Shown: positions 1-10,971 of the stretch, in pieces
How positions within the stretch are numbered: the stretch's first letter is position 1
How the letters are laid out: each line of letters opens with the position of its first letter
NCBI GenBank assembly: GCA_021397845.1
Contig: CM038049.1
Location: 104,128,877 to 104,192,876, forward strand
Direction of reading: 5' to 3'
Source: Areca catechu
Taxonomy: Eukaryota; Streptophyta; Magnoliopsida; Arecales; Arecaceae
DNA: 64,000 bases
The notes under the pieces: generated by a model
What the model saw: the letters and a program-made list of their open reading frames with translations, nothing else
Database searches by the model: none
Told to the model about the DNA's origin: nothing
Position numbers and translations under genes: made by a program

Positions 1-588
1 AGGAGAATGATGGGGACATCTCAAGCACGGATCTTGGAGCAAGCATAATTCTTGGAGTGGCATAGATCTTGAAGCATTTTTTTGGAATAAATTTATTTAG
101 GATTTATCTTTTGTTTAAAATTTGAATTAGGATTTGGTTGGTTATGATTGATATATGGATAGGCTTATCTTATCCTATCTTATATTTGAATTTGATTCGT
201 TCTTATCTTTTTATCTTGTATTCAAATTCAAATGCGGGTTGGAAAATCTATAAATACCACCCTCAGCCTTTTGTAATGAGGAGGATGGATGAATAAAATT
301 TCTATTGTTCTGTGTGAAGGATCTATGATCCTAGGATATCTGTATGATCCCTTCTCCATCTTCCCAGGGTTTCTGTGTGAGCCCAGGGCATCTATGTGAG
401 CCCCTTTGCTATGTGCTTATTCTTCTAGGGCATCTGTGTGAGCCCCTTTGCTATGTGCTTGTTCTTCTTGGGAAATCTATGTGAACCCCAGTATTTTTCT
501 TAACCGTGCACCCTCTTCTTTCCTCCTTCTTTGCAAATCCTAATCTCTGGTGACTTTCATGCTCGCCAGCGCTCCAGTCCAATCCCTT
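1..588 (+). repeat. LTR-X, left copy (3' part of an LTR)
   Basis: Sequence from about 120 to 588 is nearly the same as 22690-23186. It has a TATA box (TATAAAT, 249-255), an AATAAAA signal near 293, and several imperfect copies of a GGGCATCTGTGTGAGCCC-like unit downstream. The right copy shows a primer site after the LTR end, so this LTR reads on the + strand. The copy starts before the window and lacks its last 11-12 bases: at about 588 it passes directly into a - strand gag relic. No coding sequence of this family is visible here. Confidence 0.8.
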
Positions 589-1731
589 GTCATCTCTACG
601 GGTCACAGGCACATTAGGATTGGGTCGGTTGAATATAGGCTGATTGGATCCTGACTGCTGATAAGGTGCACTAGTCCTAGGGGCTTCGGGCCTACGATAG
701 ACTGGACCTCTATGGAATCTCTCAGCATCCCTAGCTATTTGATAGGCCAATTCTAGGTCATGTACCTCTCGCATGAACAATTCTCTTTGAATTTCTTCCC
801 TCAGTCCGGCTCTAAATCTAGACAAGGTCACCGACTCAGATTCATCAACATTGCACCTCATAACGAATTCGTCAAACTTCGCTATGTACTCTGCGACACT
901 CCTATTTCCTTGAGTAAGTCTTTGCCATTGATCTAGGAGTCTTTGGTGGTAGGACATAGGAAGGTATTTCTCCCTAAGCCTAAGTTTCATAGCTCGCCAG
1001 GTCACTATGGGCACATCACCTCTCTGTCTAGTGAGTCTCTCAATGTTTCCCCAATATAACCTAGCTTGGAGCACAAGTTTAAGCTTTGCAAACTTACACT
1101 TGCGCTCTTCACTCATCTCAAACCAGTCAAAATACTGGTCCATCTCACCTTCCCAATCAATGTAGATCTTTGGATCTAAAATTCCATCAAAGGTGGGAGC
1201 TTCTAGCCTAATGTTCTTCATGGTTCGGTCATCTTGATCAAAGTGAATTGGGGTGGGTCTCCTGACATTGGGTTCATAGTTAGGCTCATGATGGAATCTC
1301 CTTGGGTTGGGCTCGATGGTTTGACCAGGGTGGGGTCTTCTCGGAATTGGATCATAAAACTGATCTTGGGGAGCTCTCCTAGGGTTTGTTTCATAGAGAG
1401 GGTTTTGATATGGAATCCTTCTAGGGTTCAATGGGGTCTCGAGTTCAGGTGCAAGACTTGGCTCAGGCTCAGTCTGGGCTTCATGATTGCTTTCTGGGGT
1501 TCTAGCCTCTAACTGATCCAACCTAGTAGTGATGTGGGCTAACTGCTCATTCATGTCTTGGTTGGTTTGTGCCACATTCTGATTTGTTTGGGCCAATTGC
1601 TCAGTTAAACTCTTAGTCAGTTGGGCCACTTGATCATTTAGGCCTTTGATCAAATTCCCTAAGTTTTGGTCCATGGCTACACTTGACTGGGCTTGGATTG
1701 GTGAATACGGTGTTCCTGCTCTTGTTGTCAT
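588..1731 (-). pseudogene. Truncated Ty3/gypsy Gag (element C)
   Basis: This is the N-terminal part of a Gag polyprotein. I place the start at 1731 (MTTRAGTPYS), because it aligns with the Gag starts of elements B and D; an in-frame ATG at 1809 exists but has no homology upstream of 1731. The order is an N-terminal heptad-like stretch (Q/N/L-rich), a proline/arginine linker with five PRR or VRR repeats, then the capsid-like retrotransposon Gag domain (FDGILDPKIYIDW ... YLPMSYHQRLLDQW ... SRFRAGLREEIQREL). Homology stops near VTRRDDKG, just where zinc knuckles would follow, because LTR-X sequence abuts at about 588. The open frame continues to 451 but reads LTR-X antisense there. Protease, RT and integrase are missing. 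A dead relic; the family is close to element B but distinct. Confidence 0.9.
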
Positions 1732-2123
1732 GCATGCAAATGGACTCAAGTTCGAGCTAAGGTTTCCTAGACCTAGAGCACAAATTAGAAGTCTAATTAA
1801 GTGAACCAACTAGCTAGTAGTACTTATGGGACTTAGCCAGGTAGGTGGAGGGGAGTGTAGGTCCCTGATTGCCAACCTTAGACACCAATCTGAGATTGGC
1901 CAGGTAGGCGGACCAAATCACAAGCCCTGATGCACCAATCCTAGACACCAAGCCAGTAAGCACACACCAATTAGCTGACACAGTTAACTTGACCCTAACC
2001 TGAACCCAACTTGTTGGTGTCCCTAACCCACTAGGGCAATTAACGTTCTACTCAATTTTAATTAACAGGCTGGGATCGATATGCTGGTTGGTGGTTTTTG
2101 GGCTAGGGACAGGTGATGAAACC
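1732..2123 (-). other. 5' leader of element C, gag-proximal part
   Basis: Non-coding leader between the primer site and gag. It contains the conserved palindrome CCAATCTGAGATTGG (1885-1899) followed by CCAGGTAGGCGG, as in the leaders of B and D. The leader is interrupted at 2123 by element A and resumes at 21893. Confidence 0.85.
2119..2123. repeat. Target site duplication of element A, left (AAACC)
   Basis: AAACC here and at 21888-21892 flank the SIRE-like element exactly. This proves one insertion event into the leader of element C. Confidence 0.93.
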
Positions 2124-2418
2124 TGTTGGCTTTGACTCCTTAGTTTTGATGATTAACAAAAGGTTGAGTATATGTTTGGACTAATGTTTCATCTCTAGAT
2201 AAAAGTTTCAGGACTTAGGTTATTCAAAAAGAGTATCAAAAGAACATTGATGAAACTAAGTTTACCTGATTTGGGAAAGAGCTCTTCTACCTTGGACAAG
2301 ATCAAAATACTCAAATTGGACCTTCTTGTTGAGAAATTATTGACAAAAGAAACAACGGCTTAGAAACTCAAGCATGGCACGCACATCTCAAAGAGTTTCA
2401 GAAAAATTCAGATCAGAG

Positions 2419-2703
2419 GTCGACCACTAGAGGTCGACACCTTGTCAAAGGTCGACCACCAGAGGTCGACTCATGAAGAGAAGAAAAGTTCAGCATGGCC
2501 GGCACGGCAAAATCTCAGTGGCACGCTCCAGAGGTCGACCACCAGAGGTCAACACCTGTCCAGAGGTCGACACCAGAGGTCGACTCATAGCCTGAGAATT
2601 CAAAATGGGCAGAACTATGGTACTCTGAACTTTTGCCTAAAATATATTGGAGGTCGACTCATGAGGTCGACACTTGATCCAGAGGTCGACTCATGAGGTC
2701 GAC
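2419..2703 (+). promoter_or_regulatory. Three tetrads of GTCGAC boxes in U3
   Basis: GTCGAC occurs at 2419, 2433, 2451, 2465; 2534, 2548 (as GTCAAC), 2566, 2579; and 2653, 2666, 2685, 2698. Spacing is 14-18-14, 14-18-13 and 13-19-13, with gaps of 69 and 74 between groups. Most sit in AGGTCGAC(C/T)CA or AGGTCGACACTTG contexts. The last box ends 112 bp before the TATA-like motif. The binding factor is unknown. Confidence 0.8.
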
Positions 2704-2712
2704 TCATGGCAT

Positions 2713-2821
2713 AACGGCTAGTTTTTCTGAACTTCTGATTTGATTTCTAACGGCCATAAACGGCCATATTTTTGAATCTAACGGTCTTGTGGAGTTGTTT
2801 CAGCATGAATGAGGTATTTAA
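2713..2821 (+). promoter_or_regulatory. MSA/MYB3R-like motifs and TATA-like box
   Basis: TCTAACGGCCA (2746-2756) matches the plant M-phase-specific activator consensus YCYAACGGYYA at 11 of 11 positions. TCTAACGGTCT (2777-2787) and the motif around 2713 match at 10 of 11, and a further AACGG lies at 2759. TATTTAA follows at 2815. The match is seen directly; binding by MYB3R proteins is an inference. Confidence 0.65.
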
Positions 2822-3120
2822 CCTCCACCAAACTTCAAAAAAGACAAGGAGACAAAGTGAAAAAGTATAGGTTCAAAGTACAAAGCCTTCAATCACTTCC
2901 AAAGCCAAAAAGTGTGAGAAAACCAAGAGATTCCATTCCCAAAAGCTTTCCAATTTTTTGAGGAATCCAACATTCAAGTGTTTGGCATTTAGTGAGGTCC
3001 AAGATTCCAAGACAAAAGGCTTGAAGAGTCTCCATCAAGAGCTTCAACGAATTTATTTTTGCTCAAAAGGAGTTTGTTTAGTTTTCATTACTTGTATTCA
3101 TACTCTTTTGTCTTTAGCTA

Positions 3121-3322
3121 GTTTCAAGGGAATTTGAAACTAGAGTGAGGTTTGTTGGTGAGCCAATTGATAAAACCAACTAGGGTTGCTTGTAAGCCCG
3201 AAGCCAAAACAAGTGAGTGAGGTTTGTTGGTGAGCCAATTGATAAAACCAACTAGGGTTGCTTGTTAGCCCGAAGCCAAAACAAGTGTGTAAGGTTTTGA
3301 CTTGTGAGCCTGGTAAAACAAG
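3121..3322 (+). repeat. Hairpin array in the downstream part of the LTR
   Basis: Small inverted repeats follow each other at about 3154-3180, 3188-3213, 3227-3253, 3260-3284 and 3300-3322. Stems alternate between GTTGGT/ACCAAC and CTTGT/ACAAG, while the interior keeps GAGCC (or AAGCC/TAGCC) and AAAAC. A different stem (GTTTCAA/TTTGAAAC) precedes them at 3121-3140. Element E has eight similar hairpins. Confidence 0.75.
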
Positions 3323-3607
3323 TCGGCTGTAATCCAAAGATTATAGTGAAAATTCCCAAGTGGAACTTGGGGAGTGGATGTAGGTGCTGGGTGCACCGAA
3401 CCACTATATTTCTTGTGTGTTTGCATTGGTTTGCTCTTTAGCTTCTTTAGCTCATTAATTGTCATTTTATTTCGTTGCTTCCGTTGCACAATTATTAAAG
3501 CACTATCACTCTTCACCTTAAAACCTGATAGCACATATATATTGCCTTAAATTTTTTAAATACCCAATTCACCCCCCCCTCTTGGGCACCATATCTGGGC
3601 AACAAGT

Positions 3608-3619
3608 GGTATCAGAGCA
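3608..3619 (+). promoter_or_regulatory. Primer binding site, initiator Met-tRNA (element A)
   Basis: TGGTATCAGAGC three bases after the LTR end; complementary to the 3' end of plant initiator methionine tRNA. The gag ATG is only about 40 nt further on, so the leader is very short. Confidence 0.95.
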
Positions 3620-3661
3620 CCGGTACTCTCTTGTAGGTCCAACGATCTTGAGTGAAAGATC

Positions 3662-5386
3662 ATGGCCGCCCCAATTGGAATGGGTATTGTTGAAGGACAA
3701 GCATCAAATCGTCCTCCTTTCTTTAATGGCACAAACTACACTTATTGGAAAACTCGTATGCGTATTTATTTACAAGCTGTAGATTATCATATTTGGAGAG
3801 TAATCACTAAAGGGCCTCATCAGCCCACTCACTTGGTTAATGGCATTATCACCCCAAAATCTGAAGAAGAATGGGATGACAATGACATCAAACAAGCTGA
3901 GTTAAATGCTAAGGCGATGAATTTGTTATTCTGTGCACTTGATCCTAGTGAATTCAACAGAATATCAAATTGCATTTCCGCTAAAGAAATTTGGGATACA
4001 CTTGAGGTTACCCATAAGGGTACACATCAAGTGAAGACCACTAAGGTGAACATGCTCATTCATACGTATGAGATGTTCAGGATGGAACCAACTGAAAGCA
4101 TAAGTGAAATGTATACTAGATTTACCAATATAGTAAATGGTATGAGGAGTTTGGGAAAAATTATATCTAATGGTGAACTGGTTAACAAACTTCTCAGGTC
4201 TCTTCCGGCTTCATGGGATGCGAAAGTTACAGCCATAGAAGAAGCCAAGGATGTCAACACTCTACCTCTCGAGCAGCTTCTTGGATCACTGATGACCTAC
4301 GAGCTTTCACTAAAGCAGAAAACAGTGGACAATGACAAGAAAAAGAAAGCCATAGCCTTCAAGTCCACTACAAAAGAAGAGTCAAGTGATGAATCTGAAG
4401 AAGAAGATGATGATGATGAGACAGCCCTAATTACAAGAAAATTTAAAAGATTCATGAGAAAGAAGAAGGGCTTCTACAAGAAAAGGCCACAAAAAGGTGA
4501 TCACAACAAGGAGAAGGAGAAAGAGAAAGAAAGGGATCCACCCATCTGCATCGAGTGCAAGAAGCCTGGACATTACAAAACGGATTGCCCTTTGCTTAAA
4601 AAGAGTAGAAGGATGTTGAGAAAGAAGGCCATGATGGCTACCTGGAGTGAGAGTGAGGACTCCAGCAGTGAAGAAGAGCAGCAGGTAGTCGCCAACCTAT
4701 GTTTCATGGCCAATGAAGATAATGAGATAAATTCTGAACCTGAAACTGAATTTACTTTCAATGAACTGCATGATGCTTTTGATGACTTAGTAATGGAATA
4801 TGAAAAATTAAAATTAAAAAATAAGAAATTAAGAAAGCAAAATTTTGAGCTTACCAAAAATTCAGAAAAGTTTTCAAGTGAAATTGAAAATTTAACTCAA
4901 GAAAACAAGAAATTAAAAGAACATGTAAAGACTTTGACAAATGATAAAGATAATCTTTTTAAAGAAAATAATTCTTTAAAAAATAATAGAAGTCTTAAAA
5001 CTAATGAGAACATTGAAAAACAAAATAAAGAATTATTGCTTCAAAATAAGAATTACAAGGAAGAGTTAGAAAAAGTAAAACCCTTTGTAGAAAAGTTTAC
5101 CTTTAGTTCAGAAAAACTAAATATGCTTTTAAATAGCCAACATGCAGTGTTTAATAAAGCTGGACTTGGATTTAAACCACACAATCAGCAAAAACTTTAC
5201 AAAAACTTTTTCATACCTGCATCTTCTAATATTACCTGCTATGCATGTGGTAAAGTAGGTCATAAATCATATGTTTGTAACAGAAGAAAATCAAATACCT
5301 TTAGAAAGATTTGGGTTCCAAAAGGAACCAACTTGACTAACCCTAAAGGACCCAAGATGACTTGGGTACCTAAAGTTTCAACTTGA
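3662..5386 (+). CDS. gag: Gag of SIRE-like element A
   Basis: Open frame of 574 codons. It starts with the copia Gag motif [14 protein letters not shown] (residues about 20-33), followed by the capsid-like region to about residue 225. A Lys/Glu-rich basic-acidic linker precedes a CX2CX4HX4C knuckle ([14 protein letters not shown], from residue 296). A long Asn/Lys/Glu-rich coiled-coil stretch lies at about 375-490, and a second knuckle ([14 protein letters not shown]) starts at 526. The C-terminus is a basic WVPKG/WVPKVST motif repeated twice. Gag forms the virus-like particle and binds the RNA. The ATG lies just after the primer site. The stop (5384-5386) overlaps the downstream pol frame. 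No break is visible, so this copy is plausibly functional. Confidence 0.93.
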   Translation: MAAPIGMGIVEGQASNRPPFFNGTNYTYWKTRMRIYLQAVDYHIWRVITKGPHQPTHLVNGIITPKSEEEWDDNDIKQAELNAKAMNLLFCALDPSEFNRISNCISAKEIWDTLEVTHKGTHQVKTTKVNMLIHTYEMFRMEPTESISEMYTRFTNIVNGMRSLGKIISNGELVNKLLRSLPASWDAKVTAIEEAKDVNTLPLEQLLGSLMTYELSLKQKTVDNDKKKKAIAFKSTTKEESSDESEEEDDDDETALITRKFKRFMRKKKGFYKKRPQKGDHNKEKEKEKERDPPICIECKKPGHYKTDCPLLKKSRRMLRKKAMMATWSESEDSSSEEEQQVVANLCFMANEDNEINSEPETEFTFNELHDAFDDLVMEYEKLKLKNKKLRKQNFELTKNSEKFSSEIENLTQENKKLKEHVKTLTNDKDNLFKENNSLKNNRSLKTNENIEKQNKELLLQNKNYKEELEKVKPFVEKFTFSSEKLNMLLNSQHAVFNKAGLGFKPHNQQKLYKNFFIPASSNITCYACGKVGHKSYVCNRRKSNTFRKIWVPKGTNLTNPKGPKMTWVPKVST

Positions 5387-8300
5387 TCATTTTTTTACAG
5401 GTGTGCCTTGCAACCAAAAATAAAAGAAGAATGTGGTATCTGGATAGTGGTTGCTCAAGGCACATGACTGGGGATGTGAAGCAATTCTCATCACTAGCTG
5501 CAATTGATGGTGGAAACGTCACTTTTAGTGATAATGGAAAAGGCAAAATCGTCGGAATTGATAAAATCCATATCACCCCTAATGCTTATGTAGATAATGT
5601 ATTATTTGTTGATGGCTTGAAGCATAATCTTTTTAGCATTAGTCAGTTTTGTGATAAAGGTTTTAAAGTAACTTTTGAATCATCTCTGTGCATGGTATCT
5701 AGTCTAGATGTCAATGGCATCAAGTTCACTGGTCTTAGGCATGGAAACATTTACATGGTTGATCTTGATGATCTAGCCATGGAAAGTGGTCAATGCCTAG
5801 TGGCTAAGGAAGCCAAGGCAAGTGAAACTAGTTGGCTTTGGCACCGTAGGCTAGGGCATGCTAGTATGCAGTTGATTTCAAAATTAAGCAAAAAGAATCT
5901 TGTAAAAGAATTGCCAAAACTCACTTTTGAAAAAGATAAAATTTGTGCTGCATGTCAATTTGGAAAACAAACTAAATCTACTTTCAAACCTAAAGGAGTA
6001 GTATCTACTACTAGACCCCTTGAATTATTGCATATGGACCTCTTTGGACCAACCAGAACAACTAGTTTGGGAGGTAAAAAATATGGGCTAGTAATTGTAG
6101 ATGATTACTCACGATTTACTTGGGTAATGTTTTTAGCTCATAAAGATGAAACATTTTCAGCTTTTGTTAAATTTCATAAAAGGGTTTCAAACGAAAAAGA
6201 TCTCACTATTGTTTCTTTGCGTAGTGATCATGGAACTGAATTTGAAAATCATGATTTTGAAGCTTTTTGTAATGAAAATGGTATTAGTCATAATTTCTCT
6301 GCACCTAGGACACCTCAACAAAATGGGGTGGTAGAAAGAAAGAATAGGACACTTGAAGAAATGGCACGCACAATGCTTTGCGAAAATGATTTACCTAGAT
6401 ATTTTTGGGCAGAAGCCATTAATACTTCCTGTTACATTTTAAATCGTGTTTTAATTCGACCTATTTTGAAGAAAACACCATATGAGCTTTGGAAAAATCG
6501 AAAACCTAATCTCAAGTATTTTCGTGTGTTTGGTTGCCGCTGTTTCATATTAAACAATGGCAAAGACAATATCAGTAAATTTGATGCCAAGTCAGATGAA
6601 GGTATCTTTTTAGGATACTCTACTTCTAGCAAGGCATACAGGGTCTTCAACAGAAGAACACTTCTGGTTGAAGAATCAATTCATGTAGTGTTTGATGAAT
6701 CTAACGAAAAATCTTCTAGAAAAGAAGATTCTATTGATGTTGAAACAGGTACAAAGAAACTTGAACAATTGACAATCAATGAAGATGAGCCCAAAGGAGA
6801 TGATGATCAAGAAAGTCAAGATCAAATTCAAGAAATCAATGCAACTTCACCAAAACCTTTACCTAAAGAATGGAGGTATGCACATGGACACCCTAAAGAG
6901 CTAATAATAGGTGATCCATCAAAGGGGGTAAGTACACGCTCTTCTATTAGAAATGTTTGTGATTATTTAGCTTTTGTATCTCAGATAGAGCCTAAGTCAA
7001 TAGAAGAAGCTGAAAAAGATTGTAATTGGATTAATGCTATGCAAGATGAATTAAATCAATTTAAAAGAAATAATGTTTGGACTTTAACTGAAAGACCCCT
7101 TAATGTTTCTGTAATTGGCACAAAATGGGTTTTTAGAAATAAACTTGATGAACATGGTATTGTAATTAGGAACAAAGCTAGACTTGTTGCTAAAGGCTAC
7201 AACCAGGAAGAAGGAATCGACTTCGATGAAACCTTTGCTCCTGTTGCTAGGCTAGAAGCAATTAGACTTTTACTTGCTTTTGCTTGTTTTATGGATTTCA
7301 AGTTATTTCAAATGGATGTAAAGAGTGCCTTTTTAAATGGATTTATTGAAGAGGAAGTTTATGTTGAACAACCTCCTGGTTTTGAAAATCATGAATTTCC
7401 TAATCATGTCTTTAAATTGCATAAAGCATTGTATGGTTTAAAGCAAGCTCCTAGAGCTTGGTATGATAGATTAAGTTCATTTTTGATGAAAAATGATTTT
7501 TCTAGAGGTAATGTAGATAATACATTGTTTTTGAAAAAGAAAAATGATGATCTCTTAGTAGTACAAATATATATAGATGATATTATTTTTGGTGCTACTA
7601 ACGAATGTCTTTGTCAAGAATTTACGAAGTTAATGCAGAGTGAGTTCGAAATGAGCATGATGGGAGAACTCAATTTCTTCCTCGGACTCCAAATTAAGCA
7701 AACCAAAAAGGGGATCTCCATCAACCAAGCCAAGTACACAAGGGAAATTTTGAAAAAGTTTGGGATGGAGACCACAAAACCAATAGGTACCCCTATGAGC
7801 TCTTCATGTAAATTAGACAAAGATGAATGTGGTAAATCAGTAGACCAAAAATTATATAGAGGCATGATTGGTTCTTTGCTATATTTAACTGCCAGTAGAC
7901 CAGATATAATGTTTAGTGTTTGTATGTGTGCACGTTTTCAGTCTGCTCCTAAAGAATCACATCTCTTAGCTGTAAAACGTATATTTAGATACTTATCTGG
8001 GTCAATCGAAATTGGTCTTTGGTACTCTAGGGAGTCATCATATGAATTAATTGCATATTCTGATGCTGATTTTGCTGGGTGTAAACTTGATCGAAAAAGT
8101 ACTAGTGGAACTTGTCAATTCCTAGGAGTTAATTTGATTTCATGGAGCAGTAAGAAACAGAATTCGGTTGCTCTATCTATGGCAGAAGCCGAATATATAG
8201 CAGCTGGAAGCTGTTGTGCTCAGGTTTTATGGATCAAACAACAACTCGAGGACTTTGGCATCAAACTAACTAAGACACCCATAAGATGTGATAATACTAG

Positions 8301-8517
8301 TGCAATCAATTTAACGAAAAATCCTGTTCAACATTCAAGAAGCAAACATATTGAAATAAGACATCACTTCATAAGAGATCACGTTCAAAATTGTAATGTG
8401 TTGTTAGAGTTTATATGTAATGATTATCAATTGGCTGATGTATTCACAAAACCATTGAATGAAGATAGATTTTGTATGATTAGAAGAGAACTGGGAGTCA
8501 TTGATCCTTTTGCTTGA
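5383..8517 (+). CDS. pol: Pol of SIRE-like element A (protease, integrase, RT, RNase H)
   Basis: 1044 codons without a stop. Aspartic protease has D21-S-G; the integrase zinc module (HRRLGHAS ... CAACQFGK) is at about 152-195; the integrase core has D about 219, SDHGTEF about 282 and an ERKNR glutamate about 318; RT has [11 protein letters not shown] about 643 and YIDDI about 730; RNase H has SDADFAG about 893 and MAEAEY about 935. The order PR-IN-RT-RH is copia-type. The frame differs from gag by -1 and has no ATG at its left end (the first codon is TTG). A pyrimidine run and ACAG (5390-5400) sit at the boundary, so the natural start is uncertain: splicing or re-initiation are options. All catalytic motifs look intact. 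Confidence 0.93.
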   Translation: MIIFLQVCLATKNKRRMWYLDSGCSRHMTGDVKQFSSLAAIDGGNVTFSDNGKGKIVGIDKIHITPNAYVDNVLFVDGLKHNLFSISQFCDKGFKVTFESSLCMVSSLDVNGIKFTGLRHGNIYMVDLDDLAMESGQCLVAKEAKASETSWLWHRRLGHASMQLISKLSKKNLVKELPKLTFEKDKICAACQFGKQTKSTFKPKGVVSTTRPLELLHMDLFGPTRTTSLGGKKYGLVIVDDYSRFTWVMFLAHKDETFSAFVKFHKRVSNEKDLTIVSLRSDHGTEFENHDFEAFCNENGISHNFSAPRTPQQNGVVERKNRTLEEMARTMLCENDLPRYFWAEAINTSCYILNRVLIRPILKKTPYELWKNRKPNLKYFRVFGCRCFILNNGKDNISKFDAKSDEGIFLGYSTSSKAYRVFNRRTLLVEESIHVVFDESNEKSSRKEDSIDVETGTKKLEQLTINEDEPKGDDDQESQDQIQEINATSPKPLPKEWRYAHGHPKELIIGDPSKGVSTRSSIRNVCDYLAFVSQIEPKSIEEAEKDCNWINAMQDELNQFKRNNVWTLTERPLNVSVIGTKWVFRNKLDEHGIVIRNKARLVAKGYNQEEGIDFDETFAPVARLEAIRLLLAFACFMDFKLFQMDVKSAFLNGFIEEEVYVEQPPGFENHEFPNHVFKLHKALYGLKQAPRAWYDRLSSFLMKNDFSRGNVDNTLFLKKKNDDLLVVQIYIDDIIFGATNECLCQEFTKLMQSEFEMSMMGELNFFLGLQIKQTKKGISINQAKYTREILKKFGMETTKPIGTPMSSSCKLDKDECGKSVDQKLYRGMIGSLLYLTASRPDIMFSVCMCARFQSAPKESHLLAVKRIFRYLSGSIEIGLWYSRESSYELIAYSDADFAGCKLDRKSTSGTCQFLGVNLISWSSKKQNSVALSMAEAEYIAAGSCCAQVLWIKQQLEDFGIKLTKTPIRCDNTSAINLTKNPVQHSRSKHIEIRHHFIRDHVQNCNVLLEFICNDYQLADVFTKPLNEDRFCMIRRELGVIDPFA
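5384..5402 (+). promoter_or_regulatory. 3' splice-acceptor-like sequence at the gag-pol boundary
   Basis: The gag stop TGA is followed by seven T and ACAG before the pol frame. Element E has TTTGTTTTGCAG at the same place (63881-63892), before the same CLAT codons, although the reading-frame relation differs. A U-UUU-UUA slippery heptamer also exists but lies after the gag stop. Confidence 0.4.
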
Positions 8518-9159
8518 AACTCTTCAATTTTCATCAAAATTCCTCAAAAATGATTTATAAATTCTCAAATATGTTTAAAGGTCATTTTTCTAAATTTTAT
8601 CAATTTTTTTTAAATTTTACAGAATTTTATTTTGGAAGATTTATTGTTGGAGGTCGACACTTGAGATTTTCGGAGGTCGACACTTGAGGTCGACACTTAA
8701 GCTTTGGAGGTCGACACTTGAGGTCGACCCCTGAAAATTCTCAGAGGTCGACACTTGAACGAAAATCTGCGTTTTTAAAACCCGTCCGCAAGCCCTTTTC
8801 TCCCATTTTTTTTTACCTCTCCTTCGTGTGGTCCCCCTACAACTTCCCTAAACCTCCAAATAGTGGATTTCCACCCCTCTCCTCGATCTTTTTGGGAAAT
8901 CCTCACCTCCTCTCTTACTTTTCTTGGAATCAACTCTCTTTATGACCGTTTTCTTGATTTTGGACAACCGAAAGCCCTCGAATCCTTCAACCCTCAAATC
9001 TCGGTTGTTTTTCAATTGAAAACACATATTTCTTTCGTCCGTTTCTTACCTTTTCCTCATTTACTCTCGATTTTCACCAATCTCTCAAACCCTATCTCAC
9101 TATTTCACATTCTCCTTTTTTTTTTTCCCAATTAGTGAATATCTCTCTGCCTTACCTCT
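8518..9159 (+). other. Spacer between pol and ORF3, with six GTCGAC boxes
   Basis: AT-rich non-coding stretch. GTCGAC occurs at 8653, 8676, 8689, 8710, 8723 and 8747, mostly as GGAGGTCGACACTTGAG, with 13-bp close pairs as in the LTR. From about 8780 the sequence is pyrimidine-rich, ending in a run of 13 T, CCC and AATTAG (9116-9135), which resembles a splice acceptor ahead of ORF3. Short open frames here show no recognisable domain. Confidence 0.6.
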
Positions 9160-9195
9160 TTGCATTTCTCCCTAAGTTACCCCTCATCCCTACAC

Positions 9196-10971
9196 ATGGG
9201 TCCGAGAAAACACCAGGCAGTAAGGAAAAGGAGATTGGAACAGGGGCAGGGTAGTACTGAGCGGCGAAGGAAAGTCAGACATGAGCGTGAGCAGACCCCA
9301 GAGGCACCTGCACCAGTGCCAGCCAGCCTAGTCCGGAAGAACATTGCTTATGGGAGGCGCGTAGATATTCCATTCTGGGATCAGCATCACTTCTTCATTG
9401 GAGATGTACTGAGAGATGCAGGTCTGGTTCATTTTTGTACCATGTCCAAGAGATACTACCCAGACCTCATCAGAGAGTTTTATGGATCCATGGCCACTGA
9501 TGGCATTGGATGGTCCGCTACAGTTCGAGGGATTGAGATTCCAGTGACACCTGAGGTCATCAGTCGCATCTGGAGGATTCCACTTCATGGCACTGCTGCC
9601 ACTACGATCAGCGACAGAGAGCATGCCTTCAGGTGTATCCTAGAGCGTGAGGATGTTAGTGGCATTTCCACAGTGTCCGCTAACTAGCTTTCACTGGAGA
9701 TGAGAGTGCTGCATCACATCATCGCCCGTATCTTAATTCCGAAGAGCGGGAGATTTGATTTTATCACTGAGCATGAGCTAGTGTTGATGGTGTCCCTGAG
9801 CCAGCGGACTTCCATCAACCTTCCCAGGATCATGCTTCAGCAGATGGGTGAGGCAGCTTCTCACAGGAGACTTGTGCAGCCGTACGGGATGGGACTGACT
9901 CAGATATTCAGAGAGCATGGTGTCTCATTCGACGGCATACCCTTCAGTCAGCTACAGCACACAGATACTTATGGAGAGAAATCCCTACATAGAATGGGAT
10001 TTCGATTGATTGGCGACCGATGGGTACGACGAGAGTCTGGCCAGGAGCCAGATAAGGAGGATGAGATCCGAGCTGCTGAGGCAGGGCCTTCAGGGCCTAC
10101 TGATCATGGTACACCTCCTCGCCCAGCACCGGAGACAGAGACTATGGAGCCTGAGCCATTCACGCCACCACCTTCATCAGCTCCGGTACCTACTGCTACA
10201 CCACGGAGGACTTCAGTGAGGATATCGGACTTTGAGCAGCGAGTGACAGATCAGATTTCAGAGGTCCGGACAGAGATCACTGGTGTACGGCAGGAGATTC
10301 ATGATCTGCGGATACACACAGACACACGCATTAGTGCTCTCTCAGCTAGTATGGATACAGGATTCAGACAGATCCTCAGCTTATTGAGATTAGCACTGCC
10401 ATCAGGGACTGCAGATCCGACAGTATCTCCTCCACATGATGATGATGATGATGATGATGGTGATGATGATGCTGATGACTCTAGTGGATACAGTGACAGT
10501 GATGGAGATCAGCCTGGAGCAGGTAGATCTGATGTTCCACCTGCAGAGCCGATTCCAGAGATTCCCCCTTCAGCTGATCTTCCTTCCACTGATTTTCAGA
10601 GTTCAGATCCTCCAGCCACAGCTATGCCAGTTGATGTTGAGCCTAGAGAGTCACTATTTGAGACTATCACTGGGATTCCGGATGACATAGATGAGCATAC
10701 AGAGACAGACATCGATGATCCCACAGCTTATGAGCTAGTCAGCAGGCAGACTCCAGCTCAGTCTACTCAGCATGCTGATCCATCCACTCCTTCAGCTATT
10801 GCCTCTGTCTCGACTTCTGTGGAGCCCTTACCTAGGACTTATAGATCTCGTAGGACTACCCCTAGGTCTAGTCCCTCTCTGAGGACTCAGAGTTCCTCTC
10901 ATAGGACTCCAAAATCCTCATCTAGGATCATGGCTCCTGTATCTTTTGACATACCTTCTGATGAGGAGTAG
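9196..10971 (+). pseudogene. Third ORF of SIRE-like element (env position), one in-frame stop
   Basis: One frame runs from ATG 9196 (an earlier in-frame ATG is at 9160) to the stop at 10969, broken only by TAG at 9685-9687. The part before the stop starts with a basic KR-rich segment and then a conserved globular region (FYGSMATDGIGW ... VRGIEIPVTPEVISRIW) that resembles the plant-transposon domain often found in this position. After the stop the same frame continues with a helical region (LVQPYGMGLTQIFREHG), a Pro-rich linker, a predicted coiled coil (about FEQRVTDQISEVRTEI), an acidic Asp run and a Ser/Thr/Pro-rich tail. I see no clear signal peptide or membrane segment, so an envelope role is not supported by sequence alone. 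The bases after TAG (CTTTCA) do not match the CARYYA read-through context. Confidence 0.7.

Larger units (their letters stand above)
2124..3604 (+). repeat. Element A 5' LTR
   Basis: 1481 bp, TGTTGG...GCAACA, followed by the primer site. From 5' to 3' it holds twelve GTCGAC-type boxes (2419-2703), MYB-type AACGG motifs (2713-2787), a TATA-like TATTTAA (2815-2821), a duplicated stretch of about 73 bp with small hairpins (3144-3322), and two further hairpins near 3357 and 3388. The U3/R boundary is inferred from the TATA position only. Confidence 0.95.

Noticed and set aside
2419..2703. GTCGAC boxes as a CRISPR-like or simple tandem repeat
   Set aside because: The repeated part is only 6-13 bp, gaps are fixed small numbers, and the position is a promoter region; a regulatory array fits better.
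5387..5400. -1 ribosomal frameshift at the U-UUU-UUA heptamer between gag and pol of element A
   Set aside because: The gag stop codon lies before the heptamer, so ribosomes would not reach it in the gag frame; element E lacks the heptamer.
9685..9693. Programmed read-through of TAG in ORF3
   Set aside because: The following bases (CTTTCA) do not match the CARYYA context; kept only as an open question.
9196..10971. Viral envelope gene or endogenous pararetrovirus
   Set aside because: No signal peptide, membrane anchor, movement-protein or caulimovirus coat motif is visible; the reading frame fits the extra ORF of SIRE-type retrotransposons.
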